Numbered from the stretch's first letter, positions 8,582-18,221 are shown. The stretch is DNA of 54,230 nt from JANWKA01 sp035533815 (GCA_035533815.1 DATLTB010000094.1:1-54230); one strand, 5' to 3'. Program-made: numbers and translations. The notes: generated from the sequence alone by a model not told the origin.

Positions 8582-9832
8582 ATGCCCGTCCGGTTACTGA
8601 TCACCCATATTGGCCGATTGTTGCAGGTGGAAGAGGGTGAAGCCCGGATAATCGTCAAGGCCGGTTCGGCCATGGGACAGGTAGCCTGTATCGAAGATGC
8701 CTACCTGCTGATCGAAGGGAATCGTATCCTGGATTTTGGAAAAATGGGGAATATTCCCCAGACCGGAGCCGGAATTCGGGAGATTGATGCAAAAAATGGT
8801 TTTGTACTACCCAGCTGGTGCGATTCCCACACCCACCTGGTGTTTGCGGGTTTCAGGGAAAAGGAATTTGAGGACAGGATAGGGGGTAAAAGTTATGCCC
8901 AGATAGCCTCCGGGGGAGGGGGCATATTGTATTCCATGCAGATGATGGCAAAAGCCAGTGAACGGGAATTGATGGAAACTGCCCTGCAACGCCTGGAAGA
9001 GATCCGCAGTATGGGTACCGGAGCTGTAGAAATCAAAAGCGGATATGGGTTGAGCCTGGAAGGGGAACTGAAGATGCTGAGGGTGATCAGGTCTCTCAGG
9101 GCATTAACCCCATTGTCCATTAAGTCTACCTTCCTGGGGGCCCATGCCTTTCCTCCTGAATATCGGCGGGATCATGAAGGGTATATCCGGCTGATTACGG
9201 AGCAGATGCTTCCCGCTATTGCGGCGGAAGGACTGGCGGATTATATGGATGTATTCTGCGAAAAGGGTTTTTTTTCCGCCAGGGAATCCGGAAGACTCCT
9301 GGAGGCCGGCTGGAAGTATGGGCTGAAGCCGAAGGTCCATGCCAACCAGCTACACCGGTCCGGAGGCATTCAGATGGCCGTAAAGCATAAAGCAGTCAGC
9401 GCAGACCACCTGGAAAAAACCGGCCGTAGGGAATTGCAATGTCTTAAGGGCAGCGGGACCATTGCCACCCTCCTGCCAGCTTCAGCCCTTTTCCTGGATC
9501 TTTCATACCGGGATACTGCCCGTTCCCTGATCCGGGCAGGTATCCCGGTAGCCCTGGCTTCGGACTATAATCCCGGTTCCTGTCCAAGCGGCAATATGCC
9601 CCTGGTGATGTCCCTGGGTTGCATGCAGCTGAAAATGACGCCGGCAGAAGTGATCAACGCTGTCACGGTCAATGGCGCAGCAGCCATGGAGCTGGGAAAC
9701 TCCCACGGCTCAATAGCCCGGGGCAAGATGGCCAGCATAGTGATCACCTCGCCAATGCCCTCCCTGGCTTTTTTCCCCTATAGATTCGGTAGCGACCTGA
9801 TCCGCAGGGTGATCATTGCCGGAGAGGGTTGA
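8582..9832 (+). CDS. hutI: Imidazolonepropionase
   Basis: 416-residue cytoplasmic amidohydrolase that hydrolyses imidazolone-5-propionate to N-formimino-L-glutamate, the third step of histidine degradation. Visible family features are the metal-binding SHTHLVFAG after VLPSWCD, GGGILYSM, IKSGYGL, the PKVHANQ and ADHLE metal-ligand regions, and the C-terminal SDYNPGSCPSGNMPL signature. The length is typical (about 405-420). No other hut gene is in the window, so the pathway genes must lie elsewhere. The next gene, efp, has its own strong promoter. Confidence 0.95.
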   Translation: MPVRLLITHIGRLLQVEEGEARIIVKAGSAMGQVACIEDAYLLIEGNRILDFGKMGNIPQTGAGIREIDAKNGFVLPSWCDSHTHLVFAGFREKEFEDRIGGKSYAQIASGGGGILYSMQMMAKASERELMETALQRLEEIRSMGTGAVEIKSGYGLSLEGELKMLRVIRSLRALTPLSIKSTFLGAHAFPPEYRRDHEGYIRLITEQMLPAIAAEGLADYMDVFCEKGFFSARESGRLLEAGWKYGLKPKVHANQLHRSGGIQMAVKHKAVSADHLEKTGRRELQCLKGSGTIATLLPASALFLDLSYRDTARSLIRAGIPVALASDYNPGSCPSGNMPLVMSLGCMQLKMTPAEVINAVTVNGAAAMELGNSHGSIARGKMASIVITSPMPSLAFFPYRFGSDLIRRVIIAGEG

Positions 9833-9851
9833 CCCTCACCTGGGGGCCCGG

Positions 9852-9882
9852 TTTGCCCTTTCCCGCCATTTTTGTACTTTTG
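9852..9882 (+). promoter_or_regulatory. efp-accBC promoter (-33 TTTG, -7 TACTTTTG)
   Basis: TTTG at 9852-9855 and TACTTTTG at 9875-9882 are separated by exactly 19 bp, a full match to the Bacteroidota sigma-A consensus TTTG-N19-TAnnTTTG. The predicted start near 9888 leaves a leader of about 23 nt before the efp ATG. Confidence 0.75.
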
Positions 9883-9910
9883 CAGTCCTGAATTTTTTTT
9901 AACTTCATAT

Positions 9911-10477
9911 ATGGCAACGACGGCAGATATTAGAATGGGATTGATTGTCAAGCTTGACGGTGAACTTTTCCAGGTAGTGGATTTCGGTCAGAATAAAACG
10001 GCCAGGGCTGCAGCCAAGGTATGGGCCAAGCTGAAAAGCCTGGATAATGGGAAAAATGTAGAACATACCTGGAACTCCGGCGATACGATCCTGCCGATCC
10101 GGGTGGAAAAAAAGCCTTACCAGTTCCTCTATCGGGATGATTCCGGGTATCATTTTATGGACACTGCTTCCTATGAACAGGTCAGTTTAAATGAAAATCA
10201 GGTCGATAATCCGAAATTATACAAGGAAGGTCAGGAATGCTTCATCCTGATCAATACGGATACTGAATTGCCGATGAGTGTAGAACTTCCAGATAAGATC
10301 GTCATGAAAATCACATATACGGAACCGGGCCTTCGGGGAGACACGGCTACCAGGGCCCTGAAACAGGCTACCCTGGAAACAGGTGCTATGGTGATGGTCC
10401 CCCTGTTCGTGGAAAATGATGCCCTGATCCGCATTGATACCCGCAATGGCGCCTATATTGAAAGGGTCAAGGAATGA
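9911..10477 (+). CDS. efp: Translation elongation factor P with Arg32 at the loop tip
   Basis: 188 residues with the three-domain EF-P pattern: N-terminal KOW-like domain, then SVELPDKIVMKITYTEPG and the C-terminal RIDTRNGAYIERVKE signature. EF-P binds the ribosome between the P and E sites and relieves stalling at polyproline. ATG 9911 is chosen because the family starts MATTADIRMG; an earlier in-frame codon at 9872 would lie within the promoter. The domain I loop reads NKTARAAAKVWAKLK instead of the PGKG type, with Arg at residue 32, where lysine-type EF-Ps carry the modified lysine. It precedes accB by 45 bp in the common efp-accB-accC order. Confidence 0.95.
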   Translation: MATTADIRMGLIVKLDGELFQVVDFGQNKTARAAAKVWAKLKSLDNGKNVEHTWNSGDTILPIRVEKKPYQFLYRDDSGYHFMDTASYEQVSLNENQVDNPKLYKEGQECFILINTDTELPMSVELPDKIVMKITYTEPGLRGDTATRALKQATLETGAMVMVPLFVENDALIRIDTRNGAYIERVKE

Positions 10478-10522
10478 CCCCTGAATAGCCTTGCCGGCTT
10501 CCGACCACACAAAACCTACAAT

Positions 10523-10996
10523 ATGGATTTAAAGCAAATTCAGGAACTGATCAAAATCATGCACAAGTCCCAGATCAGTGAACTGAGCATCGAAGAAGAC
10601 AAGTTCAAAATCACTATAAAGCAAAAGGAATTTGTTCCCCAGGCACCTCCAGGCACGGTAATGCCAAACCTGAGTCAGGCAGGTGCGCAAAACCCCTTGG
10701 TAATTCCCCAGGCAACAGCCGGAGAAAAAATCCCTCCCCCCGCACCCAAGGTGGATAACCTGGTAATGATCAAGTCTCCCATGATCGGTACTTTTTACCG
10801 CAGTCCCGCCCCTGATAAACCTTCGTTTATCAATATCGGGGATGAGATCAGCCCGGGAAAAGTGGTCTGTGTCATCGAAGCCATGAAACTTTTCAACGAA
10901 ATTGAAAGCGAGGTACAGGGAAAGATCGTCAAGGTCCTTGTGGAAGATTCCTCCCCGGTAGAATATGATCAGCCATTATTCCTGGTCGAACCCTGA
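10523..10996 (+). CDS. accB: Acetyl-CoA carboxylase biotin carboxyl carrier protein
   Basis: 157 residues. An N-terminal helical segment (MDLKQIQELIKIMHKSQ) and a Pro/Ala-rich linker (about 40-78) lead to a C-terminal biotinyl domain with the motif VIEAMKLFNEI; Lys122 is the biotin attachment site. It carries the carboxyl group between biotin carboxylase and the carboxyltransferase in the first step of fatty-acid synthesis. It lies between efp and accC with gaps of 45 and 47 bp, so the three genes very probably share a transcript. Confidence 0.96.
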   Translation: MDLKQIQELIKIMHKSQISELSIEEDKFKITIKQKEFVPQAPPGTVMPNLSQAGAQNPLVIPQATAGEKIPPPAPKVDNLVMIKSPMIGTFYRSPAPDKPSFINIGDEISPGKVVCVIEAMKLFNEIESEVQGKIVKVLVEDSSPVEYDQPLFLVEP

Positions 10997-11043
10997 AAGA
11001 CCGGTTTTTTGCGGCTCCGGCTCCCTTAAATCTGTTTATTTCC

Positions 11044-12402
11044 ATGTTTAAAAAAATACTGATTGCCAACCGGGGTGAAATAGCCCTGCGCATTATCCGC
11101 ACCTGCAAGGAGATGGGCATTAAATCTGTGGCAGTCTATTCCACTGCAGATAAGGATAGCCTGCATGTGAAATTTGCCGATGAAGCCGTCTGTATCGGAA
11201 AGCCTGCAGCCTCGGAATCCTATCTCAATATGCCCCACCTGATGGCAGCGGCGGAGATTACCAATGCAGATGCGATCCATCCCGGGTATGGATTTCTGGC
11301 GGAGAACGCCCGGTTTGCAGAAATCTGCGGGGAGCATGGATTGAAATTCATCGGCCCTGCTCCAGATATGATCAGGAGTATGGGGGATAAGTTCACGGCT
11401 AAGGAAACCATGGTTAAATCAGGGATTCCGGTGATCCCAGGTTCGGATATCCTGCTGGAAAACCTGGATCAGGCCAGGGAACTGGCGGGAAGTGTTGGGT
11501 ATCCCGTGATACTCAAGGCTACTGCCGGAGGCGGAGGCAGGGGCATGCGGGTTGTCCGGCAGGAAAATGAGATGGATCGCGCATTTGATGCAGCCCGGAC
11601 TGAAGCGAGGGCTGCCTTCAACCAGGATGGAATTTACCTGGAAAAATTTATCGATTCCCCCCGCCACATTGAATTCCAGATTGCCGGGGATCAATTCGGC
11701 AAAGTCTGTCACCTCAGTGAGCGGGATTGTTCCATCCAGCGGAGGCACCAGAAACTGGTGGAAGAATCTCCTTCCCCTTTTATGACTCCGGAACTCCGGG
11801 AAAAGATGGGAAATATGGCCATCCTGGCCGCATCAGCCATCAATTATGAGAGTGTGGGGACGGTCGAATTCCTGGTGGATGAGGAGCGCAATTTTTACTT
11901 CATGGAGATGAATACCCGGATTCAGGTGGAACATGGAGTGACGGAAGAAGTCATCAATTTTGATCTCATCAAGGAGCAGATCAAGATCGCTGCAGGAATC
12001 CCGATTTCCGGCAGGAACTACCTCCCTCAGATGCATGCCATTGAATGCCGGATCAATGCAGAAGATCCGTATAACGATTTCCGTCCCAGTCCTGGCCGCA
12101 TCAATGTGCTGCATGTGCCCGGAGGCCATGGGGTCCGCGTGGATTCCCATATCTATGCAGGTTATATCATCCCCCCCTATTATGATTCCCTGGTCGCGAA
12201 GATCATTGCTGTGGCCCAGACCCGGGAAGAAGCCATCAGCACGATGGACCGGGCCCTCAGTGAATTCATTATCGAAGGGATTAGCACTACGATTCCTTTC
12301 CATCAGCAACTGATGCGCAACGAGCATTTCCGTCGGGGTAACTTCAGCACCAACTTTATTGACCAGTTCAGGATGACCGGGGATCGTTCCTTGCTCAGGT
12401 AA
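11044..12402 (+). CDS. accC: Acetyl-CoA carboxylase biotin carboxylase subunit
   Basis: 452-residue ATP-grasp enzyme that carboxylates biotin on AccB using ATP and bicarbonate. Visible features are the N-terminal KILIANRGEIALRIIRT, HPGYGFLAEN, the ATP-grasp glycine loop KATAGGGGRGMR, the SERDCSIQRRHQKLVEE region and EMNTRIQVEHGVTEEV. The last motif usually reads QVEHPVTE, so there is a Pro-to-Gly change next to the active-site region; otherwise the protein is normal in length and motifs. It ends the efp-accB-accC run. Confidence 0.97.
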   Translation: MFKKILIANRGEIALRIIRTCKEMGIKSVAVYSTADKDSLHVKFADEAVCIGKPAASESYLNMPHLMAAAEITNADAIHPGYGFLAENARFAEICGEHGLKFIGPAPDMIRSMGDKFTAKETMVKSGIPVIPGSDILLENLDQARELAGSVGYPVILKATAGGGGRGMRVVRQENEMDRAFDAARTEARAAFNQDGIYLEKFIDSPRHIEFQIAGDQFGKVCHLSERDCSIQRRHQKLVEESPSPFMTPELREKMGNMAILAASAINYESVGTVEFLVDEERNFYFMEMNTRIQVEHGVTEEVINFDLIKEQIKIAAGIPISGRNYLPQMHAIECRINAEDPYNDFRPSPGRINVLHVPGGHGVRVDSHIYAGYIIPPYYDSLVAKIIAVAQTREEAISTMDRALSEFIIEGISTTIPFHQQLMRNEHFRRGNFSTNFIDQFRMTGDRSLLR

Positions 12403-12527
12403 AAATCGCCCAGATTTAAAAAAAAACATTAAATTTGGGAATTGCCTGAAAATAGACTCCTTCTATCTTATTGAAAGTAAACATTCCGGCCCCCCTTGGC
12501 CTTATTCAGTGTATAATACCCTGAATC

Positions 12528-12977
12528 ATGTTAAGGATTACTGAAAAATCAACTGAAAAATTAGTGGTGGAAAATATACCTGTACCCATGTATATTATCT
12601 GCCTGGGCATGGTGGGAATAGGTATTTCCAGCTGGATACTGCTATTCCGCCTGACCGGGCTGACCGGACGACTGATCGGGGTTGGAGCAGTGCTGACCGC
12701 AGTGATCATCTTCATCAGGCTGGGAGAGACCAGGGCCATTACCGTGAACAAGGCCAAAAAGGTCCTGTATTATGCGCGCAGGGGACTATTCCGTATCAGG
12801 ACCAAGAAATATTATTTTTTTGAGATCAATAAAATTGATCTTTCGGAAGAAAAGCAACCGGCCGGATTTGATATTATCCTGGAGAAATCCACCGGTTCGC
12901 GTAAAGTGCTGCTCAAGACCCGCAATTCCCGGTTTGCCCGGGAAACTTTTGAACTCATGAAATTGTACCTGGTTTAA
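12528..12977 (+). CDS. Small membrane protein of unknown function
   Basis: 149 residues with two adjacent hydrophobic helices (about 18-40 and 45-63) after a short N-terminal strand. A cytoplasmic-looking basic, beta-rich C-terminal part follows (ITVNKAKKVLYYARRGLFRIRTKKYYFFEINKIDL). The layout, two helices followed by a PH-like domain, resembles small PH-domain membrane proteins, but no family was recognised with confidence. It lies 125 bp downstream of accC and has no obvious promoter of its own. Confidence 0.6.
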   Translation: MLRITEKSTEKLVVENIPVPMYIICLGMVGIGISSWILLFRLTGLTGRLIGVGAVLTAVIIFIRLGETRAITVNKAKKVLYYARRGLFRIRTKKYYFFEINKIDLSEEKQPAGFDIILEKSTGSRKVLLKTRNSRFARETFELMKLYLV

Positions 12978-13513
12978 CTGATGGGTTCCTTTACGTAACA
13001 CCCTATTTCCCGGCAAATGCAGGAAAATTAAGTTTGGTCAATCAATCAGGTCTCACCCTTAAATCAGCTTAAAATGACCTGTTTATTGAGGTAATGGTAC
13101 TCCAGGATCTCATGTAAATGATCCCGGGGGGCAACCGGTATGACAAGTGGAGATTTCTTTCCCGGTTATTTCAAAACGACTTAAGATCATTTTCCGGAAA
13201 ACTGGTGCATTCATTCCGGAGTTTGGAAGGAAATGGTTCCTTCCAGGGTCCTCCCTTATTCCGGAATATTTCTTCCCTGGTCTCGTTTTAATCGGGACGA
13301 ATCCCAAACAATCCATTCCCGGTTAACCTGCATCAGAACCGGACACCAGTTGTATCAAAATCAGACACCGGTTCATCTATTGCAGCACATAAATGTTGAA
13401 AATCAGTACTAACCCTAAGCGGCACAGGAATTGTTGTCCACCATCATCCGGGAAAGGCATTCCTTCCTTAATCTTAAAACGGGTCCTATCACCGAAGGAA
13501 AAATGATCACTAT
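12978..13513 (+). promoter_or_regulatory. Long 5' region of the ABC permease with an inverted repeat and a sigma-54-like element
   Basis: About 535 bp with no credible coding frame. It contains an inverted repeat GAACCGG (13336-13342) and CCGGTTC (13368-13374), in which GACACC is also directly repeated 22 bp apart (13342 and 13364). A weak sigma-54-like element GGCAC-N5-TTGTT lies at 13421-13435 (the -12 GC is GT). No TAnnTTTG box was found near the start codon. The elements suggest specific regulation of the downstream permease; this is inference. Confidence 0.35.
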
Positions 13514-15955
13514 ATGCTTAAAAACTATTTTAAGGTCGCCTGGCGCAATATCGTTCGGCATAAAATACATGCTGTCCTCAATGTGCTGGGTCTGAGCCTG
13601 GGAATATGCGGTTGTCTGCTAATCTGGCTGGTCACCAGCTTTGAACTCAGCTTTGATCAATTCCACCCCGATAAAAACCGCATATTCCGGGTAGTGACGG
13701 AAATCCAAAGCAAGTCGCAGGGCATCATTCATATTCCCTTTATTCCAGATCCCGCTGAAGTAGCCATCAGGCTTGGTGTTTCGGGACTTGATCAGGTATC
13801 GATGTTTCACCCTTATACGGCCAAGGTAACGATCCCAATTGGTCATGGATTAATCAGGCATTTTGATCCACCCGATGAAAAATTAACCGTTTCCCCAATC
13901 ATCATTACCGACCGGGAGTATTTTAATATATTCAAATACTATTGGCTCGATGGGAATGCAGCTACCGCTTTGAATGAGCCATTCCAGGTAGTACTCAGTG
14001 AAAATGAAGCCCGGAAGTATTTTGGCAAGCTGCCTTTGGACCGGATCATGGGCAGGACAATCATCTATAATGATTCTCTGTTGGTGACCGTGAGTGGAAT
14101 CATCAGGGATTGGCATAAACCCACCGATTTAGGTTTCAAGGAATTTATTTCATTTCCAACGGTCCGTCAAAGCTTTTTAAAAAATGGGTATGGACTGAAT
14201 AATTGGGAAGGTTGGAATGGCAGTCAGACTTTTGTCAAACTGGACCTTCATACGACAGCAGCTCAGGTGAATACCCAGTTCCCCAAAATTGTTAACCGGA
14301 ATATTAAAATAGGAGATGATAAATTAAAGTTTTTCCTTCAACCCCTGACCGACATTCATTTCAATCAAAATTTTCCTCAACCTTTTCAGGCAAATTTGCG
14401 TACTCTTTTCGGCCTGATGGCTATTGCTGCATTCATTTTAATTATTGCGGTGATCAATTTCATCAACCTGTCTACTGCCCAGTCCATCCAGCGGGCCAAA
14501 GAGATCGGAATCCGGAAAGTGCTGGGTAGTAGCAGGCAAAGCCTGGTCTTACAGTTCCTGGGTGAAACATTTCTCCTGACCCTGTTTGCCGTAGCCATTG
14601 CTCTGCTGCTCATTGATCCGGTCATCTCCGCTTTTCATTCTTTTATTCCACCTGGGGTCACCCTGAATCTGAGGGATATTCCTACTGATATCTTTTTGTT
14701 GCTTCTCTTGATGCTGACAAGTTTGCTGGCTGGTTTTTATCCGGCCAAGATCCTATCCGGATATAAGCCGGTAATTAGCCTGAAAGCCCACAGTTCGCAG
14801 CAGGTCAACCAAAAAGGGTATCTGCGTAAGGCATTAATTGTTTTTCAATTCACTATTTCCATTGGTTTTATCATTGGCACGCTGATCATCGGCAACCAGA
14901 TTCGTTTTATGTTGAATAAGGATTTGGGCTTTGCCAAAGATGCCATCATTAATTTGAACATTAACGGGAACTATCCACTGGGGAAGGCCAAATTGCTTGC
15001 CGGCCAAATAAAACAAATTGCAGCAGTTCAGACAGTGAGCCTGAATCAGGGTCCTCCGGCTGATATGGACTATTACAGCAGTACGGATATTTCTTATCGG
15101 GGAACTGATTTGGAAACCCAGGTTCTTCTAGGGGATGAAAATTATATATCCTTGTATCAGCTTAAACTGCTGGCAGGGCGTAACCTGTTACCAAGCGATT
15201 CGATCCGGGAGCTATTGATCAATGCCACCTGCGCCAAAAGACTTGGTTTTGCCCATCCGGAAGATGCCATTGGTAAGTTGGTGCACCTGGGATTTGATAA
15301 TGGACCGACTGAAGTGAAACGACCCATTGCCGGGGTCCTGGCTGACTTTCATTCCCAATCCCTACAGTATCCTATCACCCCGGTTACCCTGACTGAAGGT
15401 GGCAGTCGGACAATATCCTTCAGGCTGCAATCCTCCGGAATGCGCATGGGTCAATTCAATACCTTGATCGGACAGATCGGAAAGGACTGGAAAGCTGTTT
15501 ATCCCAATGAAAAATTTGAATACCGGTTTTTCGATGACCAGATCGCTGATTTCTATAACAACTACCGTAAAACAAGCCAGATTATGGATTTGGCTATGGT
15601 CATTTCCATCCTGATTTCCTGCATGGGCCTGTTTGGCCTGATCACTTTTACTACTGTTCAAAGGACCCAAGAGATAGGGATACGTAAAGTGCTGGGTGCC
15701 AGTGTGGGTAATATCGTCCAGATACTCAGCAGGGATTTTCTGTCCCTGGTATTCATCGCCATTTTCATCGCCTCACCGATTGCCTGGTACTTCATGAATA
15801 CCTGGTTAAGCGGTTTTGCCTATCATATCAGGGAAAGCGGGTGGATTTTTGTCTTAGCCGGTTTATCTGCCCTGATGATTGCCTTTTTGACCATGAGCAT
15901 CCAGGCCATAAAAGCAGCTTCAGCCAATCCGGTGAAAAGCCTGAGGATGGAATAG
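13514..15955 (+). CDS. ABC transporter permease with MacB periplasmic core and two FtsX domains
   Basis: 813 residues. An N-terminal helix (MLKNYFKVAWRNIVRHKIHAVLNVLGLSLG) and a periplasmic MacB-core-like domain come first. An FtsX module with RAKEIGIRKVLGSSRQSL follows, then a second periplasmic part, and a second FtsX module with QRTQEIGIRKVLGASVGNIVQ. The duplicated EIGIRKVLG coupling motifs are typical of the large Bacteroidota permeases of the COG0577 type. These work with a separate ATPase in peptide, lipoprotein or signal export and often occur near two-component or sigma-54 regulators. No ATPase gene is adjacent. A bidirectional terminator follows directly. Confidence 0.9.
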   Translation: MLKNYFKVAWRNIVRHKIHAVLNVLGLSLGICGCLLIWLVTSFELSFDQFHPDKNRIFRVVTEIQSKSQGIIHIPFIPDPAEVAIRLGVSGLDQVSMFHPYTAKVTIPIGHGLIRHFDPPDEKLTVSPIIITDREYFNIFKYYWLDGNAATALNEPFQVVLSENEARKYFGKLPLDRIMGRTIIYNDSLLVTVSGIIRDWHKPTDLGFKEFISFPTVRQSFLKNGYGLNNWEGWNGSQTFVKLDLHTTAAQVNTQFPKIVNRNIKIGDDKLKFFLQPLTDIHFNQNFPQPFQANLRTLFGLMAIAAFILIIAVINFINLSTAQSIQRAKEIGIRKVLGSSRQSLVLQFLGETFLLTLFAVAIALLLIDPVISAFHSFIPPGVTLNLRDIPTDIFLLLLLMLTSLLAGFYPAKILSGYKPVISLKAHSSQQVNQKGYLRKALIVFQFTISIGFIIGTLIIGNQIRFMLNKDLGFAKDAIINLNINGNYPLGKAKLLAGQIKQIAAVQTVSLNQGPPADMDYYSSTDISYRGTDLETQVLLGDENYISLYQLKLLAGRNLLPSDSIRELLINATCAKRLGFAHPEDAIGKLVHLGFDNGPTEVKRPIAGVLADFHSQSLQYPITPVTLTEGGSRTISFRLQSSGMRMGQFNTLIGQIGKDWKAVYPNEKFEYRFFDDQIADFYNNYRKTSQIMDLAMVISILISCMGLFGLITFTTVQRTQEIGIRKVLGASVGNIVQILSRDFLSLVFIAIFIASPIAWYFMNTWLSGFAYHIRESGWIFVLAGLSALMIAFLTMSIQAIKAASANPVKSLRME

Positions 15956-15959
15956 TCAA

Positions 15960-15989
15960 AAAAGCCCGGGTTTATAGACCAGGGCTTTT
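15960..15989. terminator. Bidirectional rho-independent terminator between the ABC permease and glnN
   Basis: A hairpin with arms AAAAGCCCGGG and CCAGGGCTTTT (one G/A mismatch) and loop TTTATAGA. It is flanked by A and T tracts on the two sides, so it can end transcripts from both converging genes. Confidence 0.8.
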
Positions 15990-16016
15990 ATTTTCCTTCT
16001 TGATATCAGCTAGATA

Positions 16017-18209
16017 TCAGCGTAAAAACAGCAGTTCCCGGTATTTAGGCAGGGTCCAGTTCTTATCCTCGATCAGGAATTCCAGCTTGTCTGCATGATA
16101 ACGTATCGTGTCAAAGAAAGGCTTGATTTTATCACAGTAGGCCAGGGCCCTGTCCCGCGTATTTTCAATCTTATTGGCAATTTTACGTTGTCCGATCATT
16201 TCCTCGACATTCTTGCCAATGGTATTGATATGCTCTGCGATCTTGGTTGCCATATTCATCTGGGTGGAATAGGCATTTTCCTTTAATCCCATTGCCTTCA
16301 GCCCTTCTACGTTGCGGATGAGGTCATTCAGGTAATGAATGGCGGAAGGAAGGACGGAATTCGTGCACAGGTCACCGATCACGCGGGCCTCAATCTGTAC
16401 TTTTTTAATATAATCCTCCAGCTGGATTTCATGGCGGGCTTCCAACTCTTTTTCGGTAAGTATACCGCTTTCTACAAATACGGCCTTGGCCTTTTTGGAG
16501 TGCAGGGCATCCAGGGCCAGCGGGGTAGTCTTGACATTGGGCAGGCCCCTTTTGGCCGCTTCCTTGGTCCATTCCTCGCTGTAATTGTTACCCTCAAACA
16601 AGATGTTTTTGGATTCCACAATGTATTTGCGCAGGACCTGGAGGATGGCGATCTCCTTTTTTTCTCCTTTTTCTATCAGGCCGTCCACTTCCTTTTTGAA
16701 CTGGGTCAGGGTCCTGGCCATGATGCTGTTCAGGGTTGTCATGGCCGAGGAGCAATTGGCTGAGGAACCCACCGCACGAAGCTCAAATTTGTTACCTGTG
16801 AAGGCGAATGGGGAGGTCCGGTTGCGGTCCGTGTTATCCAACAGCAGTTCAGGGATATGGCGATGCAGGTCCAGCTTCAGGATGGCCTCATCCTGTTCAT
16901 CAAATTTATTGTCCACCCGGCTTTCAATTTCAGAGAGCACGGTGGCCAGGTACTTGCCGGTGAAAATAGAGATAATGGCCGGTGGCGCTTCATTGGCACC
17001 CAGCCTGAAATCATTCCCCGGAGAGGCAATGCTTGCCCGGAGCAGTTCCGAATAATCGTGCACCGCCTTGATCGTGTTCACGAAAAAAGTCAGGAACATC
17101 AGGTTGGTTTTAGGCGTCTTGCCCGGAGCCAGCAGGTTGACACCGGTGTCGGTGGCCATGCTCCAGTTGTTGTGCTTGCCTGAGCCGTTGATGCCAGCGA
17201 AGGGCTTTTCATGAAAAAGGACCTTCAGCTGGTGCCGTTTGGCAATCTTATTCATCAGGTCCATCAGCAGCAGGTTATGATCCACCGCCAGATTGACCTC
17301 CTCGAATACCGGGGCACACTCATACTGAGCCGGGGCGACTTCATTATGGCGGGTACGCAGGGGAATGCCGAGCTTGTATGCTTCATCCTCATAGTCCCGC
17401 ATGAAGGCATAGACCCGTTCCGGGATTGATCCAAAATAATGGTCTTCCAGCTGCTGCCCCTTGGATGGGGCATGACCGACCACCGTTCTTCCGCACATGA
17501 CCAGGTCAGGGCGGGCATTGGCCAGGGATTCATCAATGACAAAATATTCCTGTTCCCAGCCCAGGGTGGACGTCACCTTGGTGACATTTTTGTCAAAATA
17601 ATTGCAGACTTCCACGGCAGCCTTGTCCAGGGCGGAAATGGCTTTCAGCAATGGCGCTTTATAATCCAGGGATTCCCCATTGTAGGATACGAATATGGTG
17701 GGTATGCACAGGGTCCTTCCCACGCCCATATCCATGATGAATGCAGGGGAGGAGGGATCCCAGGCCGTGTAGCCCCGGGCTTCAAAGGTGGCCCTCAGGC
17801 CGCCACTGGGAAAACTCGACGCATCGGGTTCCTGCTGCACCAGGGCGTCCCCGTCAAAGATCTCCAGGGCGGATCCGTCGCTTTTAAGGGTAAAGAAGGT
17901 ATCGTGCTTCTCTGCGGTGGTGCCGGTCAGGGGCTGGAACCAATGGGTGAAATGGGTAACCCCTTTTTTCATAGCCCATTCTTTCATGCCGGAGGCGATA
18001 TGTTCGGCCATTTTTCGCTCAATCTTGGTGCCTGATCGGATAGAATTCATGAGGCTTTTATAGGCCTCATCGCTCAGGTGTTCCCGGGCGGCCTTACCGG
18101 AAAATACATGGCTGCTGAACAGTTCGGTGATCCTTTTATCGGTTTTATCCGACTTAGGCTTTGTGGCCAGCACCAGACCATTCAAAGCAGAAAAACGTAT
18201 GGATTGCAT
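16017..18209 (-). CDS. glnN: Glutamine synthetase type III
   Basis: 730-residue ATP-dependent glutamate-ammonia ligase of the long GSIII class, typical of Bacteroidota and cyanobacteria and nearly twice the size of GSI subunits. Recognisable blocks are THWFQPLTGTTAEKHDTF, SSFPSGGLRATFEARGYTAWDP, the EVAPAQYECAPVFEE metal/glutamate region and FAGINGSGKHNNWS, followed by the long C-terminal helical region. It is the main route of ammonium assimilation into glutamine in the cytoplasm. The 5' leader carries a hairpin and repeated TTTGCAGAA motifs, suggesting nitrogen-responsive control. Confidence 0.96.
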   Translation of the reverse strand: MQSIRFSALNGLVLATKPKSDKTDKRITELFSSHVFSGKAAREHLSDEAYKSLMNSIRSGTKIERKMAEHIASGMKEWAMKKGVTHFTHWFQPLTGTTAEKHDTFFTLKSDGSALEIFDGDALVQQEPDASSFPSGGLRATFEARGYTAWDPSSPAFIMDMGVGRTLCIPTIFVSYNGESLDYKAPLLKAISALDKAAVEVCNYFDKNVTKVTSTLGWEQEYFVIDESLANARPDLVMCGRTVVGHAPSKGQQLEDHYFGSIPERVYAFMRDYEDEAYKLGIPLRTRHNEVAPAQYECAPVFEEVNLAVDHNLLLMDLMNKIAKRHQLKVLFHEKPFAGINGSGKHNNWSMATDTGVNLLAPGKTPKTNLMFLTFFVNTIKAVHDYSELLRASIASPGNDFRLGANEAPPAIISIFTGKYLATVLSEIESRVDNKFDEQDEAILKLDLHRHIPELLLDNTDRNRTSPFAFTGNKFELRAVGSSANCSSAMTTLNSIMARTLTQFKKEVDGLIEKGEKKEIAILQVLRKYIVESKNILFEGNNYSEEWTKEAAKRGLPNVKTTPLALDALHSKKAKAVFVESGILTEKELEARHEIQLEDYIKKVQIEARVIGDLCTNSVLPSAIHYLNDLIRNVEGLKAMGLKENAYSTQMNMATKIAEHINTIGKNVEEMIGQRKIANKIENTRDRALAYCDKIKPFFDTIRYHADKLEFLIEDKNWTLPKYRELLFLR

Positions 18210-18221
18210 GGGTTAAAGGAA

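Noticed and set aside
17439..18035. 198-codon open frame antisense to glnN
   Set aside because: Shadow frame over the GSIII catalytic domain.
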